A stretch of 64,000 bases of DNA from Spinacia oleracea. Lineage: Eukaryota; Streptophyta; Magnoliopsida; Caryophyllales; Amaranthaceae. The stretch covers positions 105,744,141-105,808,140 of the forward strand of contig NC_079487.1 in NCBI RefSeq assembly GCF_020520425.1, given 5' to 3'. This document shows, piece after piece, positions 47,050 to 59,857 of this stretch. The translations under genes were made by a program, and so were the position numbers. Each line of letters begins with the position of its first letter. Position 1 is the first letter of the stretch. The notes under the pieces were generated by a model that saw only the letters and a program-made list of their open reading frames with translations, did not search any database and was not told the DNA's origin.

Positions 47050-48510
47050 ATGTTTAGGATGTATTTAGAATGTTCTATTTTAGTTGTGAATGATTAGAAG
47101 TTGATTGGGAATCCTTGTTGGTTGTTTTAGGCAGAGAATTCTCTTTAGGCGACTTTTGAAAGTGTTAAAGTGACCTATCAGTTTGTTTACACAAGGTACA
47201 TACACACCTGTGTGCTTGGAGATGTGTGCATATGTTGAAACCATGTTGTTATATCTTTGAACTTGGTTATGTTGAAATTTACATGTTTAATGTTGTTGGA
47301 TGAACGTGTTGAACATGGATTTTATTATGAGAATTATAACATGTTAGCGTGGATGATTGATGCAAGCATGTTGGTTGGGAACATTATATTATTTCATATA
47401 TATATATTGGTTTAATCGATTGATCGTTGTTCCCTTTTAGCATTTCACTACTTTATGAGGGCCGAGGACCTTGTTTAGTAAGTTGAAACTTTATACTCAT
47501 ATCAAGGGGTTGATCATTGTTAAAGGAAAGGTTGAATTAATTGGAATGAATTCTTGATTGACAATTAACTTTGTGATCACTTATTTAATTCCAAGATAAA
47601 AACAGTTGCGAATACTTGTTGATTGTATGATTAATGTGATTGTTGAGTCATAGCAGAGTATTAATCTGTAAATCATGTAAAGTGAAACTGAGTAGCAATA
47701 GCTTTAGATTGTGCACGTCTGAAGTGACGGACAATCAGGAGTTGGGGTCATGAGTCGCCTATGGCTTTTTCTGGGGCCTGATTGACCATCGGTTCTATTT
47801 TATTCAAAAGTTCCTCGATATCGCAGGTCATTGGGGTTACAAAGTCGCGTCCGTACCTCGTCTTCCTTAGTGAAGGCTTATGGTGGACAACTCGGTCCAT
47901 TGACTATTTCAATTAAAATAATGTTAATGATTCAAAGGTCTAGTCTAGTCAAATATGGTCTTCAAGTTAGTATGTTTTGGTTGTCCTTACTTCTGCTTTA
48001 TTAGTATCATGTTAGGGTTATTCGTTTAATAGAATCATGTTAGGATTACTATTGTTTTAGTATGTAGTATTCAGCTTTGTTGATTACGTGCTTTGTTTGT
48101 GTGTGTTGATCATGGCTATGCCTTATTGATCATGTGATGATTGACCCATTTTGGTGAGCAGTCTCTAAGGGTCAATAAGCATTGTCCATCTGCAGGTTTG
48201 AAGATGATGCATCACTGAGATCGGGATTAGAGAGCTTGTATTTAGTTTTGATTTGCTAAGTTGACTTGGGTTTGTTTAATTGAACGTTAAACTTGTTGAA
48301 CTAGCTACATTGATTTTATTTTCGTTGATTCGTTTTGGGATTAACTATGTAGTTGATTATTTATAAACCTAATGTTATTTTTATGTTTTCCGCTGCAAAA
48401 TTCTGAATAAGCCGATACGTTTTCACACGGGCGATAAAGCCTTGATAATTTTCAACGTTTTATATAAAAAGGGTTATTTTAGAAAATGGAGAATTGTCGG
48501 GGGTGTTACA
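47050..48510 (+). repeat. Probable LTR of a second retrotransposon family (remnant)
   Basis: Long non-coding sequence ending CCGCTGCAAAATTCTG ... TTGTCGGGGGTGTTACA. This style of ending is familiar from plant Gypsy-type LTRs. No internal coding region, primer site or second LTR was found. The left boundary is uncertain, and the family assignment is tentative. Confidence 0.35.
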
Positions 48511-49083
48511 CCAGCATGCCAGCGCACAAGCAACAAGGCCAGCGTTGTTGGCCAGCGTGCATGGGCCAGTGCTGCTGCACCTAGCACACGAGCCAGCGCG
48601 GATGGGCCTTTGCGAGCAAGGCCATAGCTAGCCGGTTTCCTTGTTATGCAAGCAGTCAACCATCCCTAGTGTTTTAGGGTTTTGGTTTTTGGTATATTCC
48701 CAAAAATTTCCTATATCGTTCTAGCATTTTGGCTCTTAGGGTTTTCCCTATTTCCTATAAATACATGGCCTATGGTCATGAATTAATACATACAATTCAA
48801 TACACTTTGCCTATCACCTAAAAGTGAGATCCCGAAATCATAAACCTTATTTTATATCCTAGTTGGTATGATCTAAGGCGGATCCAAACGTACTGTGGAC
48901 TTTATGAAGGGACGACGTTTGACGTTCTAACTTGTTCTTGTTCGGTTCGGGAGCAGCAAGGGAAGACACGCATCACAAAGTGTGTTCACTAAATTATGTT
49001 AAATGATTATGTGCATTTAATTTGGATTCTGGCATTTATGGTTTATTCCGCATGACATTAGATTGTTCATAACCTAACTGTTA
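48511..49083 (+). repeat. LTR fragment related to the copy A/B Copia family
   Basis: GC-rich start (GCCAGCG words), a TATA-like CCTATAAATACAT at about 48756, then CTAAGGCGGATCC...GGACTTTATGAAGGGACGACG, TTGTTCTTGTTCGGTTCGGG and CATAACCTAAC in the same order as in the R/U5 part of the LTRs at 6672-8099, 8217-9600 and 17300-18683. It lacks most of U3. An older, diverged truncated LTR. Confidence 0.8.
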
Positions 49084-49854
49084 GATTCGTCCCAATGTGT
49101 ATCTTCAAAATATCAACTTTTTGTAACTAATATTTTACTTTTATTTAAAAGATAGATAACCTTTCAAAATTGCGATTTATTTTAGAATTGAAAATAAACG
49201 TCACATAAGCATTATGGAAAATTCATTTTTTTTTTTAAAAGAACAGTAGCCGCGTAGAGTATATATAACTTCTTCAAATGATAAAACATTGTAAGTTTAT
49301 CATCATGCATATAGACGTTGAAAATTTTATCATATTTAAAGATAAATTTATCATTATTATTAAGAAAATGAAAAAAAAAAAAAGTTACCCATGTAAAAAC
49401 AACTTTCAATCCCTCCGCATAACATTTAGACGTTCTTTTGCTTCTTTTAGTTGTTTTAATTTTCTCATATTTCAACTGGCTAATTAATTATATAGTAGAT
49501 TATATGAATAGTGGCAAAAGTCAAAACGTTGTGAGTATTAAAAAACGGAGGAAGTATTATATATGGTATTGCAATGAGCTTTGTAAAACTTTTGCTGATT
49601 GATTTTCTTCTTTCATTCCAGGTTGTTCAATATAGTATACTCTGTATTACATACCAATTATTGGAGGTAAATCTTTTTACTCGGTATAATTAATACAGAG
49701 TACTATAACTATGTTTTGGAATTACATTTTTTAGAATTACCGGTTATAATCATACATGTATGTGCTATTTTCTTTCTTATCCTAATTTATTTAGGCGTTA
49801 TCTCAAAATTTTCCCAATGTATTGGCTCACATGACTGATTATAATACGTTATAT

Positions 49855-50132
49855 CACTACAAGAAATTGTACTATTAACGACGGGAAATCCCGTCGTGAA
49901 AGACCAATAATCGTTGATTAACGACGGGATTTCCTGTCGCGAACCCGTCATAAAAGGGGCCGTCGTTAATAGAAATTCCGTCGTAAATCCGTCGTAAACC
50001 CGTCGTAAAAGACATTTGCGACGGTTATTCCCGTCATTGTTTGGTTGTTAGCCCCGTCGCAAAAGGCTTTTACGACGGGATTTTTGACCCGTCGTAATTA
50101 GGTTGTCGTTAAAGATACAAATTCTTGTAGTG
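49855..50132. mobile_element. Miniature CACTA element
   Basis: 278 bp, starts CACTACAAGAAATTGTAC and ends AATTCTTGTAGTG, the CACTA terminal repeat. TAT on both sides is the 3-bp duplication. The interior is made of GACGGG/CCCGTC subterminal repeats in both orientations. No transposase. Confidence 0.92.
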
Positions 50133-50135
50133 TAT

Positions 50136-51378
50136 ATTGTATTTTTTTTTTTGGGGTCAAAATCATTATTTTTAGTTGCTATTTCAGTATTTTGCTATGG
50201 TCTTTGTTTGAAACTTAGCTATCTCGTCGGGGTTCGGCATTGAAAGAGTATGAAGTCATATTTTCTATTTATAGAGGCTGTAAAAACGACATTGGTTCGA
50301 GGATTCATCTAGCTCAGGAAGCTGATCTCCAACCATAGCACACAAACCCGAAAGTCTCAAAGTCTTCGTAGAACTCGATATGTCCAGCAATCTTTGTGGC
50401 AAGTTCCATCGGTATACTACCCCAATATGTTGTTTTTGTCAATGCTAAAGTTTGTATTTTTATTTTATTTTATGTAAATTTTGGTTTTTATTGTTAACAA
50501 CTATCCAATTGTATAGCTTAGATACCTATTGTGTATTTGTATACCCGTAGTACGCTTAAGAAAATGCAAAACTTAATTATCCAAAATAAATGATATTCCG
50601 ATAAGTCTCACATTTATCATTGCAATAGGTCTTGCGCGCACAAGGTGTACAATAAATTTATTGTACACCAAGATAACTTTAACCTTTTTTTTTATAACTT
50701 TAACCTAATTTTGATTAACTTTTATATTAGTAAAAAAAATTAATAGATAAATATTTTGAAAGGTTAAATGATTGATTTTATACATTATTGAAGAAATAAG
50801 TTTTACTAAAATGAAAAAATTTATTACTTAAAAATAGATAACTTTTACATATATAAGCTTAACTTTTAAGCATTTTGTGTTAACTTTTACTTCGGTGTAC
50901 AATATTTATTGTACACCCATTGTAAATAAGAATTTGTGTTTACCCTTATTCCTTACTACGAGTACTACATATACCATTTAGAATGAATTTTTTATAACAA
51001 AAATACCCTAGATTTTTTTTAACACACGTACCACCTTTAAGATAGAGTATAACATGAACTTTATTAGTTGGAAATAAATAGAAGAGAAAATTGAAATATT
51101 AGACTATCAAATGATAAATTTTCTCCTACGTATATGATATCAAATAATAAACACTTTTAATTTTTTTTTTTTTTATACTACCAAGCTTAAGCACTCTGGA
51201 CCCCGTTATAATTTATGTTTTAATGTTTTTTCCTCATATCTATCACAATATGATTTACTATTCATTAGTATATGTAATTTTTATTTCCTATTTTATTTAT
51301 TTATTATAGGGAACGTATATGAAAAAACAATTCAAATAATACGTTTGATGATTTAATTTGAACGTGATTATTAATATA
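50136..51378. other. Intergenic AT-rich DNA
   Basis: No gene recognised. Around 50640-50920 there are paired words (GTGTACAATAAATTTATTGTACACC and GGTGTACAATATTTATTGTACACC in short pieces) that form inverted repeats about 250 bp apart and may mark another small MITE. Confidence 0.45.
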
Positions 51379-52310
51379 CTAGATGTAAAGCCCGTGTATC
51401 ACGGTTAAATTCTTTTTTTTTAAATGAGATTTTTTTTTTCAACTTTAAGCGATAGTTAGAACAATGCTTGTTTTTATAAACAATGAGTAGGACAGTTTTA
51501 ACGGGTCTTTATTTATCTATTAAAATTTTTCAAAATTTATCTATTACTATCTCTTACCTGGTCTTTATTTATCTTTTTTTTTTTATAATTTTCTCTTATT
51601 ATCTTTTACCGATTTTTAAAAAAATTAAAATCTATCTCTTAATATCTTTTACCGGCTCTTTATTTATCAATTTTTATTTTTCTATTATTATCTTTTAAAA
51701 AAAATTCAAAACTTATCTCTTGTTTACAGGTTCTTTATTTATCTATATTTATTTTTCTCTTATTATCTTTTACTTTTTATTTATCTTTATCTCTTATTAT
51801 CTTTTACCGAGTTTTTATTTATCTATTTTTATTTTTCTCTTATTATCTTTTACTGAGTTTTATTTATCTTTTAAAAAATTTCAAAACTTATCTCTTATTA
51901 TCCTTTACCGGTTCTTTATTTATCTATTTTTATTTTTCTCTTATTATATTTTATTGAGTTTAATTTATCTTTATCTCTTATTATCTTTTTGCGGATTTTT
52001 ATTTATCTATTTTTAATTTTCTCTTATTATCATTTACCGAGTTTTATTTATCTTTAAAAAAATTCAAAACTTATCTCTTATTATCTTTTAATGGTTCTTT
52101 ATTTATCTATTTTTATTTTTCTCTTATTATCTTTTACTGAGTTTTATTTATCTTTATCTCTTATTATCTTTTACCGAGTTTTTATTTATCTATTTTTATT
52201 TTTTAATAAATCTAAAATAATATTATTGTTTAATGACATGGAAATCCTACGTGACACTCCGAATGCTCTCCAAGAAACTTCCCTCTATAAATATATACTT
52301 TAGTTTAGCC
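51379..52310 (-). mobile_element. Helitron-like remnant with T-rich minisatellite
   Basis: The minus strand shows a hairpin-like CCGTGATACACGG and CTAG at 51379-51382, a Helitron-type 3' end. A second similar sequence (ATGCATCGCACGGGC) lies at about 52305-52320. Between them, 51500-52205 is a degenerate array of TTTATTTATCTATTTTTA, TTTTCTCTTATTATC and TTTTACCGAGT units. The 5' end was not identified. The three Phe/Leu/Ile-rich open frames over the array are artefacts. Confidence 0.5.
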
Positions 52311-52319
52311 CGTGCGATG

Positions 52320-52416
52320 CATGGATTTTATTAATTTTTTATGTTAAAATAAACTCCTATAACAACTGCTATATTTTATATATAGATTACATTAGTGTTT
52401 AATTTTGAATTGAATT

Positions 52417-52454
<38 letters not shown>

Positions 52455-52971
52455 TATTATTATTATTATTATTTTAGAGTGTTTGATTTTGAATGGAGTT
52501 GTATATATTAGTAATTAGTTAATTAAAATATCCATGTGACACTCGAGTTTTTTAATTCAAAAGTAATTTATATTTTATTTTCCATTGGCTAAAACCTTTA
52601 GATTTCCTACGTGACACTCTAATATTTGATTAGTGTTTGACTTTGGACGGAATTTTATTTTAGATTAATGTTTGATTTTAGATTAAATTTTATTTTATAT
52701 TTAATTTTAGATTAATGTTTGATTTTGGATTAAATTTTATTTTCGATTTATTTTTTAATTATTAAAGTATTTGATTTCGGATGGAGTTGTACATATTACT
52801 AATTAATTAATTAAAATATCTATGTGGTACCTAATTATTTATCTACGTTCCACTCAAATTTTTTAATTCAAAAATAAATTAGAAATCTTATTTTTTTTAT
52901 TGGCCGAAATTATTAGATTTTCTATGTGGCGCTCTAATAATTCAGAAATTATGCCTCCTTTATATAAAGGA

Positions 52972-53028
<57 letters not shown>

Positions 53029-53810
53029 GTATATATATATTAGATTAGATTAATAAAAATATCTACGTGGCACTCGATTTTTTTTTAATTCAAAAATAAT
53101 TTCGAAATCTTATTTTTCATTGGCCGAACCCATTAGATTCTCTATATGGCGCTCTAATATTGGATTAGTGTTTGATTTTTGGATTAAATTGAATTTTATT
53201 TTAGATTATTGTTTGATTTTGGGTGAATTTTTTTTTAACTATTAGAGTGTTTGATTTTGGATGGATTTGTATATACAGAGTATCAGTAATTAATCAATTA
53301 ATTAAAATATATACATGGCACATAATTAATTATCTACGTGGCACTTGATTTTTTTTAATTCAAAAATAAATTAGAAATCTTATTTTTCATTGGCCAAAAC
53401 TATTAGATTTCCTATGTGGCACTCTGATAATTCAACAAATATATTTTATTTATCATTGGCTGAAACCATTAGATTTTCTACTTGTTGCTGTTATTAGGTT
53501 AGTGTTTGATTTTGGAATGGATTGAATTTTATTTAGATTAGATTTTGATTTTGGATTAATTTTATTTTTGATCTATTTCTTAATTATTAGAGTGTTTGAT
53601 TTTGGATGGAGTTGTCTAGATTAGTAATTAATTAATTAATTAAAATATCTATGTGGCATACAATTAAGTATCTACGTTGCACTCGATTTTTTTAATTCAA
53701 AAATAAATTAAAAGTCTTGTTTTTCATTGGCTGAAACCAATAGTAATGCTAGGTGGTACTCTAATATTTCAGTAAATAATACTAATATTATTTCAGATTT
53801 ATAAAAAATA
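52320..53810. repeat. Degenerate tandem array, unit of a few hundred bp
   Basis: The phrase set GTGTTTGATTTTGGATGGAG, TAATTAATTAAAATATC, TGGCACTCGATTTTTTTAAT, TTCATTGGC, TTAGATTT(C)CTA and CTCTAATA recurs in the same order about five times (near 52480, 52760, 53050, 53240 and 53590). It contains (ATT)n at about 52419-52473 and (AT)n at about 52973-53040. No gene. Confidence 0.7.
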
Positions 53811-54188
53811 AAAATAAAAAAATAAAGATCCGATAAAAGATAATAAAAGATAAATTTTGCTAGGAAATATAAAATGATAAATAAAACTCCGTAGAAGGAA
53901 GTATATAAGCGAAAAAGTTACTTATCCGGTTTAAAATAATAAAATAGAATGACAGATGTTATAAAATCGATCATATGTTAAGTTATGTATTGTGATTAAA
54001 AGACTACACGTATTTAATTCTCATATACTCCGTAAATTAATCAGGATAAAGTTGAAAAAAAAATCTCACAAACAAAAATAAATAAATTTAACTAAATCTA
54101 GTTTGACCTAAAATAAGAAATACGGGTCTCAAACGGTAGAAAAAGTTATAATTCGTACTCCGTATATCTTAAACGATGAAAAATAATA

Positions 54189-54515
54189 CTCCCTCCGTCC
54201 CGGAATACTTGACCTGTTTTCCTTATCGGGCCGTCCCTTAATACTTGACCTGTTTCTAAAAATGGAAATATTCTAACAATATTATATTATTTCTCACTCC
54301 ACCCCTATTAACCCACCTACCCCTACTCCATACAAAAAATAATTAAAAATTCAATCCCTACTCTCCCCCAACCCCACCTCTTAACCCACATCCCACTAAC
54401 TACATTAAAATAATACCACACTATCAACTATTACCTATTAAATTAAATAAGTCAATTCAAGTCTCTTAAACTCTGTGCCGGTCAAACCGGATCGAGTATT
54501 CCGGGACGGAGGGAG
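54189..54515. mobile_element. Stowaway-type MITE
   Basis: The ends CTCCCTCCGTCCCGGAATAC and (reversed) CTCCCTCCGTCCCGGAATAC are identical over 20 bp, with TA on both sides. 327 bp. It lies about 820 bp upstream of the CAF1 start codon. Confidence 0.92.
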
Positions 54516-54601
54516 TAAAGGCTGGACCAACTAACAACATTAGCTTAGGTCAGTTTACAATTTACACCAGTACAAAGAACAATTCATAGTCCAGTTAAAA
54601 A

Positions 54602-54613
54602 ACACCGATCGGT
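54602..54613. promoter_or_regulatory. Palindrome in the CAF1 promoter region
   Basis: CACCGATCGGTG is a perfect 12-bp palindrome in AT-rich DNA about 400 bp upstream of the CAF1 ATG. It could be a transcription-factor site; no evidence beyond symmetry. Confidence 0.3.
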
Positions 54614-54863
54614 GATAGTAAAAATAAAATAAAATAAAATTACAGTTCAAAGTAGGCAACTTCCCAGTGTGTTTCGACCGCGTGCAATCTGTTCACTCTC
54701 TCTATCGCCGCTCTCTCTCCTCCCATTTCTCCTCTTTATTTCGCCCCCATTCTTCACTTTTCTCTTCACCCTTCTTCACGCTAAGCTTTACCCTTCTCCA
54801 ACGTTGACCCCAAAAATCCTCCACAGATCTGATGTTCTAGCACTTCATTTTCACCTCCCAAAG

Positions 54864-54973
54864 GTTAGATCTTTCACTTCACTTCACAGCTTTTTCTGGG
54901 TTTTTCTTCAACTTTTTTTTATTTTTATTTTTTATTTTTTATTTTAGTTGATTTTTGTTCGATGATTTTGTAG
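54864..54973 (+). other. Probable 5' UTR intron of CAF1
   Basis: CAAAG/GTTAGATC at 54859-54871 and a T-rich tract ending GATGATTTTGTAG/ATCTG at 54973 give a GT-AG intron of 110 nt just before the start codon. Splicing is predicted, not shown. Confidence 0.6.
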
Positions 54974-55008
54974 ATCTGCTATTATTATGCGCTTGGACTG
55001 AAAAACCC

Positions 55009-55827
55009 ATGGCGTCGTTGTTGGAAAAAAGCGACGAATCTATTCAAATCAGGGAGGTTTGGAACTATAATTTAGAGGAAGAATTTGGTTTAATTCGAGA
55101 AATCGTTGATTCATATCCTTATGTTGCTATGGATTCAGAGTTTCCAGGGGTCGTAATTCGTCCAGTTGGGACTTTTAAAAATATTACAGATTTTAATTAC
55201 AAGACCCTAAAAGATAACGTTGATATGTTGAAGTTAATCCAACTAGGTTTAACTTTTTCCGATGAAGATGGGAACTTGCCTACTTGTGGGACAGATAAGT
55301 TCTGTATTTGGCAGTTTAATTTTAGGGAGTTTGATGTTGGAGAAGATGTTTATGCTAGTGATTCCATAGAGCTTTTGAAGCAGTGTGGAATTGATTTTAA
55401 AAAGAATAGTGAGATGGGTATCGACTCAGCTCGATTTGCTGAGCTTCTTATGTCGTCTGGGATTGTGTTGAATGATTGTATTAAGTGGGTTACGTTTCAC
55501 AGTGGATATGATTTCGGGTACTTGCTAAAGTTGTTGACTTGCAGGGATTTGCCCGAAACGCAAGCCGGGTTTTTCAACTTGATCAATATCTATTTCCCTA
55601 TGGTGTATGATATTAAGCACTTGATGAAGTTCTGTAATAGTCTTCATGGAGGTCTTAACAAGCTTGCTGAGTTGTTGGAGGTTGAAAGGATTGGGATTTG
55701 TCACCAGGCTGGGTCGGATAGTTTGCTCACTTGTTGTACATTTATGAAGTTGAAGGAGAATTTCTTCAATGGCAGCACTGAGAAGTATTCTGGTGTTCTT
55801 TATGGGCTGGGCGTCGAGGATGGTTAA
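55009..55827 (+). CDS. CAF1: CCR4-associated factor 1 (CAF1) poly(A) ribonuclease
   Basis: A single-exon gene for 272 residues, the usual length of plant CAF1. It is the DEDD-type 3'-5' exonuclease of the CCR4-NOT complex that shortens poly(A) tails in cytoplasm and P-bodies. Catalytic residues are present: D42 and E44 in AMDSEFPG, D168 in [11 protein letters not shown]237 with H232 in [10 protein letters not shown]. The N-terminal [20 protein letters not shown] is the conserved start of the family. The frame is open 18 codons further upstream, but the predicted intron acceptor and homology favour the ATG at 55009. Plant CAF1 genes are commonly intronless in the coding part and stress-induced. 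Three Cys-rich positions (CCTFMK) near the C terminus are ordinary. It appears intact. Confidence 0.95.
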   Translation: MASLLEKSDESIQIREVWNYNLEEEFGLIREIVDSYPYVAMDSEFPGVVIRPVGTFKNITDFNYKTLKDNVDMLKLIQLGLTFSDEDGNLPTCGTDKFCIWQFNFREFDVGEDVYASDSIELLKQCGIDFKKNSEMGIDSARFAELLMSSGIVLNDCIKWVTFHSGYDFGYLLKLLTCRDLPETQAGFFNLINIYFPMVYDIKHLMKFCNSLHGGLNKLAELLEVERIGICHQAGSDSLLTCCTFMKLKENFFNGSTEKYSGVLYGLGVEDG

Positions 55828-58800
55828 GGTTATGCTTGTTTTTAACTCTTTTTAGTTAAAAAGAAATAACCTTTACCAAAAAAACCAAGCCATTGTTGAA
55901 TTATATTATGTCTGATTTAGTCTGTTGTGGAGTTTCCAATTTGTATTTGTACACAATTTAGTTGAAGGGTATTGTTCTTAAGCCTGTAAGAAGGGTGTCG
56001 GTCACTTTGTAGCTTGTGTAGTAGAGTCAATCATAATCGCTGTAACGGAAACCTTTGCTCTTTTAGGAGCACGAGTTCTCTGTAAATTAGAACAGTCAGT
56101 TGTTCAACATGAATCTAATCATGCTTACCTTCTTTTCATCAAGCTTTGTCCTTTAACTTATGTTATCTACTTTATTTGATATCCCTCACCCCCCTTTATA
56201 CAGAGTATTTCTAAATACAATACCTTCTTTTGAACAATTCGTTGATATGGTTACAACCCCGAATGTAATTTAGCCCTAACTTAAATGGTGAGTGTCACAG
56301 AATGTTGTTAATAAGTTTGCTCAAGTTCTTGTGCTTAAAAAGTTCATTCTTTAGTAATTTACATTTGTAAGTTAATAACTGCTCCCATTGGCCCACACAA
56401 TATGATATTAGGTATGGTACTTCCTACAGTTTTTCAGTGTTTAACTTAAATTTTAATTTGTTTGAGTTCTGACAATGTTGTTGCAATGGAGGTGGCGCGA
56501 CTGGTTGTTTATTGTTCAATACTTTGATCTTAAATCGTAATGACTGTCATCTTGAGTCCTGTTAATTATCTGATTTCTTATTCCTCTGCCTATTTGTTGA
56601 TATATTGTTGATTAATTGATTTCCTTTGGTATTAATGTTCCAATCCAATAAAAGTCGGTTCTAATATGCAATGCATCTGTTTTGGCATATTTATGCATAT
56701 TCTAGTAACCCACTTATCAGCATGGTTGAACAAAGCATTATTCTTTGTTCAATTATTGACAACTTTTTGGAAGGGGAGGCGTATGATTTGAGGGATTCGT
56801 TTTTCATATGATAGACATTGATTGTGGTTCTGTTTGATCTCAATCTTCTCGGTCTTATGAATGACGATGCTTTCTTTGTTGAATCTTTACTGTCTGTTTG
56901 TTGCTCGGTGTTTAGCTGACTAGTTTATCCGATGAAGCAATCTTTTTTGGTTTTTTTTCTTCTTATTTTGTGTTCCTTGCAAATTGTGTTGTTTTCTGTA
57001 ATAGTGTGTTATTAATTAAAAAGGGAACAGAGAGACAGAACTTTTGCAGGTTAAAGAAAGCATCAATAGAGGTTTAAAGCAAAGCTGTGCTGGATTGCTT
57101 GCACTCCCAAAAGTACATTTGTTTCTTGTTGGGTTGGTTAGGGTTGTAGTGTGATGTTATTTTCTGGCACCTCTCTAGAGATGCTGGCTTGGTAAGTTGT
57201 CATTACTTTTGTAATTCTAGTGGATTGTGTATCTTTGTTATTACCCTTTCTTGCCCGCCTTTTACTTTTACCATCGGTGTATTCCCTAAGCTGTTTATTG
57301 TCTACATTGATATCTCCATCAGTTCAGTAGTCTAGTTGCCTAGTCTAGTTTCTTATTGGGGCCTTTCTCATAAATTATACTTGTAGGAGGTTTATCTCTT
57401 TTTGTTGTTATATAAAAGTTGCAAGTACTATGATTTAGCCGTTGGCAATATGGGGATTATGACCTGACTTTCATGCTGTTTTTAAATTCTCTACTCTTAT
57501 TTTGTGTATTGTTGCTAACTAAACTGTGGTGGGTCTGTAGAGGTTTTCACCTTCTTCTTCAAATATGCTTTCGGCAGTTAATTCTGTTTTCCTGTCTGAT
57601 TATGTGAAGTACCTTGCAGATTGTCAAGGAATTGAAAGCAGTCATTTGATAGACAATGTGATTCATTATATTGAGGACCCCTCTGCCACCCACATATAGT
57701 GCTTGATGTGCTGGGGCTGCTCTTTCTTAACGTATGTGATGCTTCGACTGCTTTCTGCTTGTTTTATTAACCGGGCAAAATAAGGGGATGGTGGCTAGGA
57801 TCAGGTGTCCGGGAGGATAAAAATGTAATTTGTAATGCCGGTAAGTAATTGATGGACTGATAGTCTGACACTACTGAGTGATATCTTGAATGAATCTTTT
57901 GGAATACAGGAGCTAGAACCTTATGAGGAAATCGTAAGAGAGTACGTAATCCGAAGATCAAAATTTATGTCAATAGAAAATGGTGTTATTGATTTCAGAT
58001 GTTTGCCATACAATCAGTTTTTTGTTTTCCCCACTTCTTGATTCCCTGATAGCTAGAGAAATCCTGAGTGGTTAGGTAATACGGAGTATGCAGAATGTAA
58101 AAATGCCTGCTGCTGTTAAGTGCTCACGAATTGATGCAGCAAAGTTGTGTGGTGGTCAAGACTGGTTTCATTAGAGAAGTGAAATTGTTAGACTAGATAC
58201 ATGAATGCAGAAATGTTAGGGAAATTGAGGTGTTATTAGGGCTACAAGGACTGTTTCTTAACTGATGCAGTAATTAAGACGGTAAGGCTACTACGGTAAA
58301 GTCTGATCAGTACGAATACACGATGGAAGGCAGTAGACTAAAATTCCTATATCTGATAAACTGCCTTGATCTATCTTCTGCTGTCGTGGAAACGAGCAGT
58401 ATGTGGTGTGTGCAAGGGGCACAAAACCAGATCGTGGAGAAGAGAAAAGGAGGGTTTTAAATCATGCAGTTTGCAGAGAACATGAAACCTTAGTGGGAGT
58501 AGTCACTGTAGTGCTTACTTTTGTTGATATCTGAAGTTCTTGGTATTCAGGTGTTGCTTTTTATTTTTTTGTAGGCTAGTTGATTTCTGCGTGTATTATA
58601 TGTGATGAGCATTTATGTACTTTTTCTTTTTAATATGAAAGTGGAAGTAATCTCTAGAGTATTAATCTTTTAATTTTCTTGGTTGGATAGTTGATTACTG
58701 CCTGTATCATGCATTAGCATTAGCATTAGCATTAGCATTAGCAGTCAACATTAGCTTGTCAACTTGGTTATGTAATGTGTGATCATCTTTTCAACTCACA

Positions 58801-59540
58801 TGATTTCTTCTCCCCTTTCAACTGTCTGGATTTACAAATTGACTGTTCTTTTTCTTTTTCTTTTTCTTCTTCCCTTTTTGTTTGTTTTGTGACGCGGCTT
58901 TGATATATCTTGTCAATTACGGAGTGACTGGTTGAGATCTATTTCCTCATAGTGGGTTGTTACTCGTTACACCAATACAATTATGCTGTATAAGTAACAT
59001 GTATTTCATTTTTTCAATTTTATCAGATGTTTCCAATTAATGTGAATTGTATATGTCTTGAATTTCCTTTTTATTATGTTAGGGTGAAGAGTCGCTAATT
59101 AGCTCATATTTGACCAAAGTTACCAACCCTCAAAACTCACAAGTGTTGGGGTGAGTTTTGATTGATTTTGATCGTTGTATTCCTAAAAGAATGCTCGCAT
59201 ATTATACAAAGAGGAACATATTATTTAACTGCCTTTCCTGGTGCTATGACTAGTACCATATTTCCAGCATCATAATACGAATCTGAAATGTGTACCTACA
59301 ATATTTTAAGAGTGCTTTCACAATCATTGTAACTGCGGCATTAAGCCATCAACTGATCCAATGATTGCATCTTGTCTAGTTTAATACTCCGTGTTTTAGG
59401 CTCAATGTATCAGACAATTCTATTTGTTTATAGCACCTAATCAGTTGGCCATAATATATTTATTAATTAGCCAAGAGTCCAATTGAAAAATAATAAACGG
59501 TACTTATTCTTTGTCTCTTCAACTAAAATCTTAATTCGTT
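55828..59540. other. CAF1 3' flank and intergenic DNA
   Basis: About 3.7 kb without a recognised coding exon. The first few hundred bases are probably the 3' UTR. A (GCATTA)n microsatellite lies at about 58709-58743. The T-rich texture with many GT/AG words resembles intron-like or transcribed downstream sequence, but I cannot support a gene. Confidence 0.5.
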
Positions 59541-59857
59541 TAACCCAAATTCTTATATGAGACTGTCCTCACCATCAACTGATGGTGAGACCAGTTCACA
59601 CTTGCGAATTTAGGTATGTTACTTCTATAGTTTAGTCATGTTACTTTTTTTTATAATTTTAGAAGAGATACTTTTTTTAGTTTAGGTATGTTACTTCTGT
59701 AGTTTATACATGTTATTTTTTTTATACGGAGTAATTTTAGGGGAGATACCTTCTTAGTTTAGGTATGTTACTTCTATAGTTTAGACATGTTACTTTTTTT
59801 TTTTTTTTAAAAAAAATTTTAGAGGAAATATTTTTTTTAGTTTAGGTATGTTACTTC

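Larger units (their letters stand above)
46734..49554. mobile_element. Stowaway MITE split by a nested insertion
   Basis: The left end CTTCCTCCGTTTTTCAAATAC (46734, preceded by TA) and the right end, reversed CTTCCTCCGTTTTTTAATAC (49554, followed by TA), are matching termini about 2.8 kb apart. Both are followed inward by similar AACGTTTGAAATT/AACGTTTTGAC and CACTATTCA words. Material from about 46822 to about 49490 therefore looks inserted later. Confidence 0.65.

Noticed and set aside
49278-49487. Overlapping plus and minus frames of 69 and 87 codons
   Set aside because: AT-rich, Lys/Phe/Ile-rich, no domain, within the right part of a repeat-rich block.
51483-52303. Membrane-protein-like frames (Phe/Leu/Ile/Tyr rich)
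   Set aside because: They come from a T-rich minisatellite and lack any start context or conserved motif.
54669-54947. 92-codon frame upstream of CAF1
   Set aside because: Pyrimidine-rich 5' UTR and intron sequence; the product is low-complexity and overlaps the predicted 5' UTR intron.
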